DNA of 64,000 nt from Methanococcoides alaskense (GCF_027594145.1 NZ_JAQFFK010000005.1:124001-188000), one strand, 5' to 3'. Shown: positions 47,565 through 57,845, counted from the stretch's first letter. Numbers and translations are program-made. Notes: generated from the sequence alone by a model not told the origin.

Positions 47565-50006
47565 TTAATCGCCCTTTTTCGATTCCCTTATCTCCCTTAT
47601 ACGCCTTACTGCAATTTCTCCAAGGAACAGCAATAACGCAGCGATCAGGAAGTAGAGTTTCTGGCTTTCGGACCTTTGTACACTCTTAAGGGAATTTCCT
47701 CTTGCATCAGTTAACAGGAGGGCAAGAGCTTCATTTTCGGTGTATGTCTTACCACCATTTGCTTTGATGAATACAGGAAGGTCCTCATTTATACCGACAT
47801 CACGGTATTCGATGGCATAGTTCACAGCTATCGGATAGCCTGAGACATCGTGGAAACCAATACTGTTCGGGTCGATCGTGGTCTCATAGGTACTCTTGCC
47901 GGTGACCGCAAGTTCAAGGGTATTTCCTTTGTATCTCAATACAGGTGTGTTCCCATCGTAATGGGTTATGTAAAGCGTAGCAGGGGTGTCGAACCACGTA
48001 TCCTCAGCTTCAACAACAGTGCCTTCCTCGACCTGTGGATTGCCGATAGCCCAGTTTATAGTAGATGATATGAGCTTTGAATTGTTACCCGAATACATCT
48101 GGGAAGCCCATACGTTCTGCCCACCTCTACCGTTATCTGTAGTTATGGCTGCTACCCTGCCAAGCCCGTATCTCCATGTGGTCACTACAGGTTTGCCGGT
48201 GGCTGTAATGATTATTCTGTCTGCACCTGGTTTTGGGGTAACGTCATTATAGCCTGTGATATTACCTGCGATCTCGATGTTACGGGTAATGAAGTGATTT
48301 GGATTGTATTCTATAAGTGGGAAGGATGTTATTTGTGGGATATCGTCTGTTTCTTCTTCGGGTATCTCTTGATCCTCGAAGACAAGGTTCGCACGTTCAC
48401 CCTTCTCAATAAAGAAATAAGTTCCGTCCACACTCTTCATTAATTCTTCGGAATAACGGTTTCCAGATTTGTCATACTGTGAAGGAGCAGCCTGTTCATG
48501 AATGTGGATGAAATAGAAATCGATCCCTTCATCGTGTATCTCTTCTACGACTGCAAGACTTTCATCATATGATTGCCCGAAACCACCATCTGATACTATT
48601 ATAATGTCAAGTTCTCCGGATTCGGTCTCAAGCCATTCCTGTGCTATTAGAAGACCTTGATCAAGAGATGTATCACTTGTAGCACCCGGGACAAGTGAAC
48701 TGATACTTTCTTCAAGCTTTTCAAGATTTGAATGTGTTCCAAGATATACCAGACCATCGGAAACATCGACACCTTCACTACCGAATGCGATTACTCCAGC
48801 ATATGCATCTCTGAGGTTCTCGTTCTCAAGTATGAATATGGAATTGCCTAGAATATCAGAAAGCGTTTCATGAGCAGATGTGCTTTGGGAAACATCCAGT
48901 ACAAGAACAATGCTTCTGCCACCTTTCCAGTCAGTTGGTCTTGAAGCTACAGGAAGTAATTCCTCTAAGGAAGAATCAAGATAGTTCCCACGATCGAACG
49001 AAGCCTCGCCACCTACCAGGACAAGTCCATTGCCTTGAGATACGTATTCCTTTAGTTCATCAATGTCACTTTCTGATAGTTCTCTCATGTTGACATTATC
49101 AAGCACGACAGTTTTCTTATTGTCAAGATCGGTGAATTCCTTTGAATTCGATACATCGTACAGGTTGTACAGGATATTGCCAAGGGGTGCACCTGTATCG
49201 CTTGTGATCAGATTGATATTAGGTTTTGGAACAACGTAGATGGATTTGTAGTAAACGTTGTTGATATCATCTTTATCCTCGGTCAGAGGGCTCAGTTCCA
49301 CTCTCATCTCCTGAGCACCCAGCTTCTTGAAAGTATATGGAACACGAATTGTCCTAGTGCGTGTTTCCTGTGAGAAAGTGCCACTTCTGATGAGGGTGTC
49401 TCCTGCATAGACCTCAAAGCTGTATCTGATCTCACCTTCTTCTGCCTGGGATACCAGTATATCGAACTGGTTCTCGTTCCCGATGACCACGGTCTTGTCC
49501 CCAAGCATCTGGACAGTTATATCATTCACTTTGAGGTCTGGTGCAACGGAGTAAACGGTCGTACCCATTTCTTTTGCATACTCGAGAGATTCGTCGATGT
49601 CTTTTCCAAAATTGTTGTTTCCGTCACTGACGAGCACTATCTGGTTGTCTCCGGTGGAATATTGCTCGATTGCATCTCCAAGGGACGTGCTCTCGCCGGT
49701 CAGGCGGATGAACGTTGTCGGAGTATTGGCTGTAAGTGACTCATATACGTTCATTCCCACACCTTCTTCGAAAAGGCTCATACTGGCGGTCTCATCAGAG
49801 ATCACCACAAGGCTCGGGTTCTCGTCACTTGTCACATCACTGACAATGGCAGTGGGAGAGGCAAGTGCGATGACCAGAAGTGAAAGCACTATCATGCGTG
49901 AGATGATAATTGGTCTTCTTGCTCCTTCCCTTAAGAAGAAAAGGCCTCCTATTATTACAGGCAGTATCAATGCAAACATCAATGGTTGTTCGAACGTGAA
50001 GGTCAT
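47565..50006 (-). CDS. Large membrane protein with vWA and glutamine-amidotransferase-like domains
   Basis: 813 residues. N-terminal membrane segments (MFALILPVIIGGLFFL, MIVLSLLVIALASPTAIV), a first vWA-like region (LVVISDETASMSLF), a class I glutamine-amidotransferase-like fold (LKEYVSQGNGLVLVGGEASF), a second vWA with MIDAS-type DVSQST (IVLVLDVSQSTSAHETL), and a C-terminal TM (LYFLIAALLLFLGEIAV). Last gene of the MoxR-linked cluster, overlapping the previous gene by 4 nt. Probably works in an extracytoplasmic complex assembled or remodelled by MoxR. Substrate unknown. Confidence 0.82.
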   Translation of the reverse strand: MTFTFEQPLMFALILPVIIGGLFFLREGARRPIIISRMIVLSLLVIALASPTAIVSDVTSDENPSLVVISDETASMSLFEEGVGMNVYESLTANTPTTFIRLTGESTSLGDAIEQYSTGDNQIVLVSDGNNNFGKDIDESLEYAKEMGTTVYSVAPDLKVNDITVQMLGDKTVVIGNENQFDILVSQAEEGEIRYSFEVYAGDTLIRSGTFSQETRTRTIRVPYTFKKLGAQEMRVELSPLTEDKDDINNVYYKSIYVVPKPNINLITSDTGAPLGNILYNLYDVSNSKEFTDLDNKKTVVLDNVNMRELSESDIDELKEYVSQGNGLVLVGGEASFDRGNYLDSSLEELLPVASRPTDWKGGRSIVLVLDVSQSTSAHETLSDILGNSIFILENENLRDAYAGVIAFGSEGVDVSDGLVYLGTHSNLEKLEESISSLVPGATSDTSLDQGLLIAQEWLETESGELDIIIVSDGGFGQSYDESLAVVEEIHDEGIDFYFIHIHEQAAPSQYDKSGNRYSEELMKSVDGTYFFIEKGERANLVFEDQEIPEEETDDIPQITSFPLIEYNPNHFITRNIEIAGNITGYNDVTPKPGADRIIITATGKPVVTTWRYGLGRVAAITTDNGRGGQNVWASQMYSGNNSKLISSTINWAIGNPQVEEGTVVEAEDTWFDTPATLYITHYDGNTPVLRYKGNTLELAVTGKSTYETTIDPNSIGFHDVSGYPIAVNYAIEYRDVGINEDLPVFIKANGGKTYTENEALALLLTDARGNSLKSVQRSESQKLYFLIAALLLFLGEIAVRRIREIRESKKGD

Positions 50007-51874
50007 AGTTCACCCCGGTTTCTAATGATAAGGATCTCAAGGACTACCAGCAGCATTGCAATGATAATAAGGTAGATATCAACGTATTTATTTGCAGTAT
50101 ATGTGGTCTGTCGGATGGTATCACCGCCTTCATTCGATGTTGCTCTTTCAAGGACGTTCGAGGAGTCTACTGTTGTATCGGACTCCATATCATCGTAAAG
50201 GTTCACAGCTATTCTTTTGCCAGCAACCTCATAAACGCCCACTTCATCATAGAGCAATCTGCTCGTGGTTATAGAACCTGAAGGGGTTGTAACCTCCTGC
50301 TCCTTTGACAATGCTGAAACAGCACCAGTCTGGACATTGTAATCCCCTATGTCGCCAGTACCTCCAAGCCATGCGATAACCTTTGCCCAGAACACAGGAT
50401 ATTCTGGAAGGTTGTGGAAGTTGTTCCATGCTTCCTCTCCGAGCATATCGCTTAATCCGAGGTACATGACAGTACCGTCACCTACATTCCAATATGCAAG
50501 CATCGGTACATCCGAGGGGGTATCAACAAGGGACACTGCATCGGACCTTATGGTCGAATTCAGATAAGTATAGACTGCAATATCCTCGAACTTCACTTCC
50601 TCTGTGAGCCTCGTATCCTGTTCGACCTTCAATGCCACACCTTTACTGCTCTCTGAGGTGGTGATGATCTTTACAGGAAGCAATTGCATGAGGTCGATGT
50701 TCGCATTCTTCGGGTCAAGTGTGGGCGAGGCGATAACAAGCACGTTCCCACCGTTCTCAATGAAAGTGCTAAGCCTTGCAGCTTCTTCAGAGGTTATTGC
50801 CCTTTGTTGTGTATCGACAACAATGACCTTATAATCACTAAGGTCAGCAGGCACATTATTGGATTGGGTGGCCTTTATGTTCGGCAACAGTGAAAGGGCA
50901 GTTCCCGAAGGTGATCCTTTAACATCGGTAACAAGAAGCAATTCGTTCTGCACATTTGCCGGAATTGATACATAGGCGACATTATCAACTGCAAGTTTAT
51001 CTTCCCTGTCTATCTTGATTTCCGTAATACCGGTTCCAAGATCGGTCAGCTTGAACTGTTTAGTTGAAAATGGCCCGATATCGAATGTCACACTCTTTTT
51101 GTTCTGGCTCCCCGGCGTATCGATGATAATCTTGACGTTTTGTGTCGTTTCCATGTAGTTCTTGACAACACAGTTGTAGGTGTAACCGTTCTCCTCGGCA
51201 TCGATCCAGCCTTGTATTATGCCTACATTGTCAGTTGGTGAACCTACCCTTACAAAGGTCACTTTTAATCCGTAGGATTCAGCAAGTCTCATGGCCGATA
51301 CAGGGTCTTCTCCCTGCCAGTTAGTGAAATCTGATATGACCACGATCCTTCCTCCTTCATTGGAAAGGGTTCTCATGGCATTGGTAATTGCACTTGAGAG
51401 GTCTGCAACAGAGCCTTTCGGAGTAAGGCTGTCAAGGGCGTTCTTATTAGCGGAAGAACCACCGGCTTCCAGCACGTTCACCGGAATGTTCTCTGCGAGT
51501 ATTATACTGTTCTTCTTACTGACATAGGTCTTAGCGATATCAGTGGCACTATCGAACCTGCCTTCAGTGTTCATACTGGCAGAGGCATCGATAACGAATA
51601 TAGTATGTTCGCCGCTGAGTTCCTCTTCGGCGGTATAGAACGGCCCGGCTATAGCAACGGATATCAATATCAAAATGAGCAGTTGAGCAAGGAATATCGG
51701 GTCCTTTATAAGTCGCCTCAATGATGCAAATCTCTTCTTTTTCTGCTCCGCACGCATCAGGAACATAAGGGAAGGTATCTTCAGTTCCAGAGGTTTTGGG
51801 CGTAACAGGTACAATATGATAAGTGGGATTATACTTGCCAGGGCAGCAAGCCCGAGTATGTTTGCAAAAGGCAT
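50003..51874 (-). CDS. BatA-type vWA membrane protein
   Basis: 623 residues. BatA N-terminal module: LGLAALASIIPLIILYLLRP with KPLELKIPSLMFLMRAEQKK, then TM2 (PIFLAQLLILILISVAIAGP), a vWA domain with MIDAS DASASMNTEG (about 94) and SDFTNWQGEDP, then a beta-rich extracellular part, a GATase-like segment (KVIVVDTQQRAITSEEAARL) and a C-terminal TM (VDIYLIIIAMLLVVLEILII). It overlaps DUF58 by one base and the next gene by four. Typical of Bat-like operons. Confidence 0.85.
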   Translation of the reverse strand: MPFANILGLAALASIIPLIILYLLRPKPLELKIPSLMFLMRAEQKKKRFASLRRLIKDPIFLAQLLILILISVAIAGPFYTAEEELSGEHTIFVIDASASMNTEGRFDSATDIAKTYVSKKNSIILAENIPVNVLEAGGSSANKNALDSLTPKGSVADLSSAITNAMRTLSNEGGRIVVISDFTNWQGEDPVSAMRLAESYGLKVTFVRVGSPTDNVGIIQGWIDAEENGYTYNCVVKNYMETTQNVKIIIDTPGSQNKKSVTFDIGPFSTKQFKLTDLGTGITEIKIDREDKLAVDNVAYVSIPANVQNELLLVTDVKGSPSGTALSLLPNIKATQSNNVPADLSDYKVIVVDTQQRAITSEEAARLSTFIENGGNVLVIASPTLDPKNANIDLMQLLPVKIITTSESSKGVALKVEQDTRLTEEVKFEDIAVYTYLNSTIRSDAVSLVDTPSDVPMLAYWNVGDGTVMYLGLSDMLGEEAWNNFHNLPEYPVFWAKVIAWLGGTGDIGDYNVQTGAVSALSKEQEVTTPSGSITTSRLLYDEVGVYEVAGKRIAVNLYDDMESDTTVDSSNVLERATSNEGGDTIRQTTYTANKYVDIYLIIIAMLLVVLEILIIRNRGEL

Positions 51875-52755
51875 TACATATGCCTCCTGTTGATGGCATT
51901 GAAGAACGCTTCGAAGATGGGCGTATCAGTCGTGAATGTATATAGGTCAGCACCGACGTGGTTACAGATGTTCTGTATGCCATCGATGTGTGCCTGTAGC
52001 TCTTCCTGGTACTTATCCTTGAAATTATTACTAAGATATGTCTTCAGCTCATCATTGGTCTCAAGGTCCATCAGCTTGACATGACCGTGCATTGACAGAT
52101 TGCTCTCGGAAGGGTCAAGCACCTGTATGAGAATAAGGTCATGGTTTGAAAGTCTGTAGATCGCCGATTCAATGGATTTGAGGTCTTCCATGAAATCTGA
52201 GATGATGATCACGAGTGAACGTGACTTTATCATTTTTTCATATAGCTGGACACATTGGCCAAGATCTGTCTGTCCTTTAAGCTCTACTTCGGCAAGTCTA
52301 TCGATATCCCTTAATAAATGACGTCTTCCCCTGTGCGTCTGGGATATGGCAATATCTTCAGAGTAGGTAGATATGCCAAATTTATCGTTATCCTTTGTGA
52401 CAAGGTATGCAAAGCCGGCGGCAAGCATGGCGCCATATTCGAACTTTGTGACAGTGTCAAGGGTATAGTCCATACTATTGCTTGAATCGAGAAGTATGTG
52501 TGTGGATACTGATTTGTCTTCTTCGAATTCCCTGACATAGAGCTTCTCTGACCTCGCATAAACGTTCCAGTCAATGGACTTGAGGTCATCTCCGTGGTGG
52601 TATTCCGTATACCCTATCGTATCGAGCCCCTGTCCCTTCCTGTTGGAGCGCCTGCTTCCTGCATAAGCACTGGAGACCCGCTTCCTTACCAGAAAAGTAA
52701 AGCGGTCAAGCTGGCGGAAGAAATCCACATCTATACGGTGTTTTCTGTCACTCAT
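51874..52755 (-). CDS. DUF58 domain protein
   Basis: 293 residues. DUF58 signature GYTEYHHGDDLKSIDWNVYA with RSEKLYVREFEEDKS (about 47-83), then a vWA-like part with DSSNSMDY (about 90) and IIISDFMEDLKSIESAI. DUF58 proteins accompany MoxR AAA ATPases and vWA proteins; the fixed gene order supports functional coupling. Start ATG 52755. No TM segment, so probably cytosolic and bridging MoxR and the membrane proteins. Confidence 0.9.
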   Translation of the reverse strand: MSDRKHRIDVDFFRQLDRFTFLVRKRVSSAYAGSRRSNRKGQGLDTIGYTEYHHGDDLKSIDWNVYARSEKLYVREFEEDKSVSTHILLDSSNSMDYTLDTVTKFEYGAMLAAGFAYLVTKDNDKFGISTYSEDIAISQTHRGRRHLLRDIDRLAEVELKGQTDLGQCVQLYEKMIKSRSLVIIISDFMEDLKSIESAIYRLSNHDLILIQVLDPSESNLSMHGHVKLMDLETNDELKTYLSNNFKDKYQEELQAHIDGIQNICNHVGADLYTFTTDTPIFEAFFNAINRRHM

Positions 52756-52813
52756 GGTTCAAGCATCATATTGGTGTTCGTAGGCTTTTCCTTCTCAGAC
52801 TTACCGATGCTTA

Positions 52814-53788
52814 TCATTTAATTTTGGCAAGTATTTCCTTTATCACATGATCCTGTGATATTCCACGCCTTTCAGATTCGAAAGTGAGGATGATCCTGTG
52901 CCTTAATACCGGATATGCCATTGCGTCAACATCTTCAACACTTACAAAGTTCCTGCCCCTAACCAATGCACGAGCCTTTGCTGCCAAAATAAGGCCGATG
53001 GATGCTCTGGGGGAAGCTCCGAACTCAATGAATTCCTTCCATGTGCGGGTTGCCATAATTATCTTGATAGCCCTTTCTTTTATATCATCTGCAATTGGCA
53101 TATCCCTGGTGAGACGCTGGAGCTGTAGCACCATATTCTTGTTAAGCACTTTTTCCACATGCGGTTCATCAGACTTGGTGTAGCGTCTGACTATCTCTTT
53201 TTCTTCTTCAAATGAAGGATAGTCCAGAACGATCTTCAAAAGGAACCTGTCAAGCTGTGCTTCCGGCAATGGGAAAGTTCCTTCCATTTCTATAGGATTC
53301 TGGGTTGCAAGCAGGAAGAACGGTTTGTCAAGAATAAATGTATCGTTACCTACCGTGACCTGTTTCTCCTGCATGGCTTCAAGCAATGCAGATTGTGTCT
53401 TTGGGGATGCACGATTGATCTCATCGGCAAGGACGATGTTGGCAAAGACAGGTCCTGGCTCGAATTTGAACTCTTTTTTCCCTCCCGTCTCTTCAATAAA
53501 GTGTGTACCTGTGATATCTGCCGGCATAAGGTCCGGAGTACACTGGATCCTACTGAAACCAAGGTCCATTGTCTTGGAGATGGTGGAAACCGTAAGTGTT
53601 TTTCCAAGACCGGGGTTACTTTCCATCAGTGCGTGTCCGTTAGAAAGAATGGCAATGATTATCTGTTCTACCGTATCCTTTTGTCCTACTATGACCTTGG
53701 AGATCTCATTGAAAAGTGCTGAAAATGCATCACCAGCACCTCTGTAAGTCTGTTCAAGGTCTCCTGATCCTGCATCATTGGAATTCAT
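52814..53788 (-). CDS. MoxR-family AAA+ ATPase
   Basis: 324 residues. Walker A ESNPGLGKTLTVS (about 55-67), Walker B NIVLADEINRASPKTQSALL (about 110), sensor 1 FFLLATQNPIEMEGTFPLPE and arginine-finger region AQLDRFLLKI, plus the C-terminal lid with GASPRASIGLILAAKARAL. MoxR ATPases act as chaperones for vWA-protein complexes. It heads the operon with DUF58 and two vWA membrane proteins. Confidence 0.94.
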   Translation of the reverse strand: MNSNDAGSGDLEQTYRGAGDAFSALFNEISKVIVGQKDTVEQIIIAILSNGHALMESNPGLGKTLTVSTISKTMDLGFSRIQCTPDLMPADITGTHFIEETGGKKEFKFEPGPVFANIVLADEINRASPKTQSALLEAMQEKQVTVGNDTFILDKPFFLLATQNPIEMEGTFPLPEAQLDRFLLKIVLDYPSFEEEKEIVRRYTKSDEPHVEKVLNKNMVLQLQRLTRDMPIADDIKERAIKIIMATRTWKEFIEFGASPRASIGLILAAKARALVRGRNFVSVEDVDAMAYPVLRHRIILTFESERRGISQDHVIKEILAKIK

Positions 53789-53944
53789 GTGGTGTTCTCC
53801 TTATATTGCAATTGGTGAAATTGATTGGTGGTATAAATTGATCTGTTAATGTGATCCATCGATGAGCTTCGATGTTAATTAAATGATAATGATATATTAA
53901 TAAAAGCATTGATATATTTATTGTCATGATGTAGTTATCTGAGG

Positions 53945-54832
53945 TCAGTTATTAGCCATCTGCTCAAAATATTCTTTTATAATACTCTCATACCCTTCCG
54001 GCAGTTGCTCATAATAAGCAGGTGATGATATCCTTCCGACCTCATATGCCGATGAGCTCTCAAACTCAGGGGGAAGTGATTCATCATCTCCGCTTTCAGT
54101 AAAACCTGTTCCTGCTCCCGGTGGTAATGATAGGTCGACCTCTTCCCCCTCGACCACGATGATAGCAGTCTCTCCGACAAGGTCCTCACTATTTCCCCCT
54201 GAATCTCCTTCAAGTGTGAACTGTTCATCAGGGGATGTTTCATTCTCTCCTGATGTTATGCCCGGTATCTCATCTATCAGATCATTGATATCATCGGGCG
54301 TAACCCCTGTCCTGTAATCCAGTACGTTTATGGTGGTGAACATAATAAAAACTGCTAGCAGAAGAAACATGCTCTTTTTGAGCCTTTTCTTTTCAATAAG
54401 CTTTGAATTGTCGATCTTCGAGGCCACATCCAGTACATTTCCCATCAGGTCGTCTGAAATTATATTGTGCACATCTCTGTTGTCAAAGGCAGTCCTGAGC
54501 CTTTCCTGAAGTGCTGGGAAACGTTCCTCTATGAAAGGTATCAACAGAACTTTCCTGTCCCTGTAATGGAAAGCAAAGGTAAGGATGATGGCTAAAAATA
54601 TAGAAATAGCTGCAAGGAGAAGTTCTCCTGCTGAGATCATCCCCGAAGGACCATAGGTAGAATCTGCGTAAAGTTCAAATGTTCTTAATGTAAGGATAAA
54701 TTGGTCTATATTCAGTATTTTTAAAATAGTGAACAAGGTCAGTGCAATTATAGTGAGATCGATGATCTTGTAGATACGCTGGTATTTATTGACCGTAGCT
54801 TCCTGTTTCTCTACAAAATTATCAATATCCAT
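53945..54832 (-). CDS. Membrane protein of the MoxR cluster
   Basis: 295 residues from ATG 54832 (AGAGG 8 nt before). Three hydrophobic segments: IYKIIDLTIIALTLFTILKI, ELLLAAISIFLAIILTFAFHY and MFLLLAVFIMFTTINVL. Between TM2 and TM3 is a charged ~75-residue cytosolic loop (ERFPALQERLRTAFDNRDVH). After TM3 an acidic tail rich in Asp, Glu, Ser and Gly ends with YYEQLPEGYESIIKEYFEQM, reminiscent of tail segments found in Bat/DUF4129-associated proteins. Located 156 nt before moxR and in the same orientation, so probably a partner. No assigned function. Confidence 0.6.
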   Translation of the reverse strand: MDIDNFVEKQEATVNKYQRIYKIIDLTIIALTLFTILKILNIDQFILTLRTFELYADSTYGPSGMISAGELLLAAISIFLAIILTFAFHYRDRKVLLIPFIEERFPALQERLRTAFDNRDVHNIISDDLMGNVLDVASKIDNSKLIEKKRLKKSMFLLLAVFIMFTTINVLDYRTGVTPDDINDLIDEIPGITSGENETSPDEQFTLEGDSGGNSEDLVGETAIIVVEGEEVDLSLPPGAGTGFTESGDDESLPPEFESSSAYEVGRISSPAYYEQLPEGYESIIKEYFEQMANN

Positions 54833-54892
54833 GATCACTATCCTCTTTAAAGCAAACTTGAATGAACATTCATACCTTATATGAACACTTTT

Positions 54893-55747
54893 TTAGTTAT
54901 CCAGCTTGTATCCATTGTAGGAACCAAGGACTTTGAGCATAGATACTTTTGAATTTATATAATATAAAGCATCTTTTATAACTGCATTGCCTGTACTTCC
55001 TTCTATGTCAATATAGAACAGATAATCCCCCAAAGAACGTTTCGATGGTCTTGATTCAATGCGGGTCAGATTAATGTCTCTTTTTGCGAATTCCCCTATG
55101 ATCTCATAGAGTGAACCAGGTTTGTCCTCATCAATATCAGCAATGATGGATGTCTTGCATGTATCATTTTTAGGTATGCAGACATCATCTTCCTGCCACT
55201 TGCCCTGTTCTATGACGATAAAGCGTGTATGGTTCTTCTCCCAGTCCTGGATATTCGGAACAAGTATCTTCAATCCATATTCCCTGGCGGATTCTCTTGA
55301 TGCGATAGCTGCCATCTCGCAGAACTCATTAGCAAGCTTGGCAGCATGGGATGTACTTCCTGTCGTACGTATTTCTGCTTTCTTGAAATGTTCCCTTATG
55401 AACTTACTGCATTGACCCAGTGCCTGAGGATGTGACATTATTATTTTTATATTATTCATCTCACCCTTTGAGAGAAGACAATGCTCAATGGGTACAACTA
55501 TCTCCCCGATAATGGTTATCTCGCTCTCAAGCAACAGATCGAGCGTTATACCAACGGACCCCTCTATGGAATTCTCTATTGGGATTATTCCCATGTTCGA
55601 ATCTCCATTGATGACGGATGCAAAAGTATCGTTTATGTCATCATAATAGACAAGGGATGTTCCCTCCGTCTTTGATTCTTTGCTTATCCAGCCTTTTGCT
55701 GCTTTTTCCGAGTAGGATCCGGCAGGCCCGAGTACGCCAACGATCAT
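54893..55747 (-). CDS. pheA: Prephenate dehydratase with ACT domain
   Basis: 284 residues. PDT domain (1-185): GVLGPAGSYSEKAA, GIIPIENSIEGSVG, TGSTSHAAKLANE and the catalytic-site NHTRFIVIE (TRF motif). ACT domain (200-284): DIDEDKPGSLYEIIGEFAKR with INLTRIESRPSK, which normally binds phenylalanine for feedback inhibition. Converts prephenate to phenylpyruvate in phenylalanine synthesis. Not fused to chorismate mutase. Monocistronic, or transcribed from the gap to the next gene (47 nt). Confidence 0.95.
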   Translation of the reverse strand: MIVGVLGPAGSYSEKAAKGWISKESKTEGTSLVYYDDINDTFASVINGDSNMGIIPIENSIEGSVGITLDLLLESEITIIGEIVVPIEHCLLSKGEMNNIKIIMSHPQALGQCSKFIREHFKKAEIRTTGSTSHAAKLANEFCEMAAIASRESAREYGLKILVPNIQDWEKNHTRFIVIEQGKWQEDDVCIPKNDTCKTSIIADIDEDKPGSLYEIIGEFAKRDINLTRIESRPSKRSLGDYLFYIDIEGSTGNAVIKDALYYINSKVSMLKVLGSYNGYKLDN

Positions 55748-55794
55748 CGATGCAAATTGGTTTGCCTCTTAAAAATAGTTTTTGATGGCAGGCT

Positions 55795-57249
55795 TTAACT
55801 TTTGACTACCCTGAATATCATTGCCAGACCTGTCAGATTGATACCTATAATAAGGGTCGATCCAATGATCTTTCGCATCCCTTTGGGTATCATATCCTTA
55901 TTTTTATCCGGCTTATTATCTGCATCGAACCGGATGATCTTATCAGAATCTGCAAAGACGGTCCTTTCATATAACTGATTACCATTTCCGGAAAGCTCAG
56001 CGTTGATAGTGTATTCCTTTTCCTTTTCTAGTCCGTATATAATATACTCGCTATCCCCTTCTGATTCCAGGATGGCCTGTTCCGAAGATATCCTAACACT
56101 ACCTGTTTCCGGAAGTAATACTTTGAAATTAACATATTTTTTAGTTGCAAAAGGTTCACCGGCTGAAAAGCGGAGCTCGTTCGGCAGGTCAAGGATACTA
56201 AGGATAGTGGGAGCAATATCTTCCTGACCTAACGTTTCTTCAATGAAATTTCTTTCGATATTTGATGATGTTGCAATAAAAGGTATCTGAAGCACTTCCG
56301 GTGAGGTTGCATATTTATCGGACTTGCTGCCACCACATCCATCTACTGACTGGAATGCCATCCCATGATCTGAAGTTAAGATGAAAGCAAGGTCATTATC
56401 TTCCGTTCTTTCAATAAGAGGCTGGACCATAATGTCGAGTTCTTCGATGCACTCAACATAACCTTCATTTCTGCGATAAAGTCCGGCAATATCAATGGCA
56501 CCGATATTTATTGTCAGTATGTATTTCTGGTCAGGATATTGCTCCATCAGCTCAATTACCTTAAGGGCGGTCTCGATTCCCCAGAGGTTGTAAGCATTAT
56601 AACGCTCGATCTCTCCTTCTTTATACTGCTGTACATAGGTTGGGGCCAGAATGGCATATTCTTTGAATATCTTTTCAACATCGATTATCATGTCGGTATC
56701 GTGCTGACTGGTATGGTCATTGAGCAAGACTTTCATCTGCGGATCATTTATCGATGTGGTGCTATCATATATGGCAACATCCTGTTCTGCAAGAAGTTCG
56801 GTCGTGTCACCCTTTTCCAATATTGCGAACATGAGGTATCCATTGTCACGGGCAACATCATAGACGGTAGCATCATTGTGTGCTATCATTGCAGAAGTAG
56901 CTCTGGGATTTCCTGTAACGATCACCGAATGCCCATTTTCACCTTTTGTAGAGGGTGTAAGAACACTGAATGCTTGAAGTCCATCTTTTGCGAGTGCTGA
57001 AATATTTTGGATATTTGGCTTTTCCAAAGGGCTTCCATCAAGTGCATAAGGGATCTTTTCCGGATTTATATAATTTGCACCGAGGCCATCTACTATCAGT
57101 ATGACTGCACCATGATCGGTTTCTATGTTTTGGATGTTTATTGGAGTGAGTGCCACAACAGGAGTTGAAAGTTGCACTATTATAAGACAAAATAGAACTA
57201 AGATAGCTCTTCTTTTTAAATTATGGTTTAATGTGGATACGTTCTTCAC
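55795..57249 (-). CDS. Secreted alkaline-phosphatase-superfamily protein
   Basis: 484 residues, GTG start at 57249. Signal peptide (LVLFCLIIVQLSTPVVA), then a metal-dependent phosphodiesterase/phosphatase fold: VILIVDGLGANYINPEKI with metal Asp, the nucleophile region LTPSTKGENGHSVIVTG, and LAFILTSDHGMAFQS with the metal DHG. After the domain comes a beta-rich segment and a C-terminal TM (GSTLIIGINLTGLAMIFRV). Probably membrane-anchored, acting outside the cell. Substrate unknown; nucleotide pyrophosphatase/phosphodiesterase or sulfatase activities are options. Confidence 0.8.
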   Translation of the reverse strand: MKNVSTLNHNLKRRAILVLFCLIIVQLSTPVVALTPINIQNIETDHGAVILIVDGLGANYINPEKIPYALDGSPLEKPNIQNISALAKDGLQAFSVLTPSTKGENGHSVIVTGNPRATSAMIAHNDATVYDVARDNGYLMFAILEKGDTTELLAEQDVAIYDSTTSINDPQMKVLLNDHTSQHDTDMIIDVEKIFKEYAILAPTYVQQYKEGEIERYNAYNLWGIETALKVIELMEQYPDQKYILTINIGAIDIAGLYRRNEGYVECIEELDIMVQPLIERTEDNDLAFILTSDHGMAFQSVDGCGGSKSDKYATSPEVLQIPFIATSSNIERNFIEETLGQEDIAPTILSILDLPNELRFSAGEPFATKKYVNFKVLLPETGSVRISSEQAILESEGDSEYIIYGLEKEKEYTINAELSGNGNQLYERTVFADSDKIIRFDADNKPDKNKDMIPKGMRKIIGSTLIIGINLTGLAMIFRVVKS

Positions 57250-57845
57250 GATTAATGCAATATTTTTTTAGGCTAATATAATTAATTATATTCCATTTCT
57301 TTGAAAATTTTTTAAAATCTATCCTGTTTTTATTTTTTTCCTCTAATAATGCCGGGTATTATTTAATTTTATATATGAACTTTTCTACTATCAAATATCT
57401 ATTTTTTAAATAATTAATTCTAATTATTATAAATTATGTTTATTGATACTGTTTATTACTTTTATCTATTCAATTATAGATTTTTAATAGTAGCTTTGTT
57501 TTTATATTAGTTTTATTTTTCAAATTTTTAATTATTATATATAAGTATATTGGTATTAAATTATATGTTAATTTTTTAGAAAATCTTTTATTTAGTAAAA
57601 ACGCTATCAATAGCTATAATAATTTTAATAAACAATGCTGTTAAAAATACGCGCCATATGGTAACATATTTATACTAAATGTGAATCATACATATGTTTA
57701 TATATCATTATCTCAGTTTGAAATTTGGGTATAGCTGCCCAATATCAGTTGTTCCATCCCTGGATTAATTGGATGGTGTGAACGACGATCAAAAAACATC
57801 AGCATCCGGATGTACCGGGTCTTTAATTATGAAGGAGTGATCGAA
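57250..57845 (+). promoter_or_regulatory. Promoter and structured leader of mtbA
   Basis: The left ~430 bases are extremely AT-rich with no ORF. A TATA box TTTATATA (57697-57704) predicts a start near 57728 and a leader of about 118 nt before ATG 57846. In the leader: hairpin TTGGG/CCCAA (57725-57742), hairpin CCATCC/GGATGG (57754-57776), and CATCCGGATG (57803-57812) near the ribosome-binding site AAGGAG (57833-57838). Long leaders are known for methanogenic methyltransferase genes. Confidence 0.5.
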
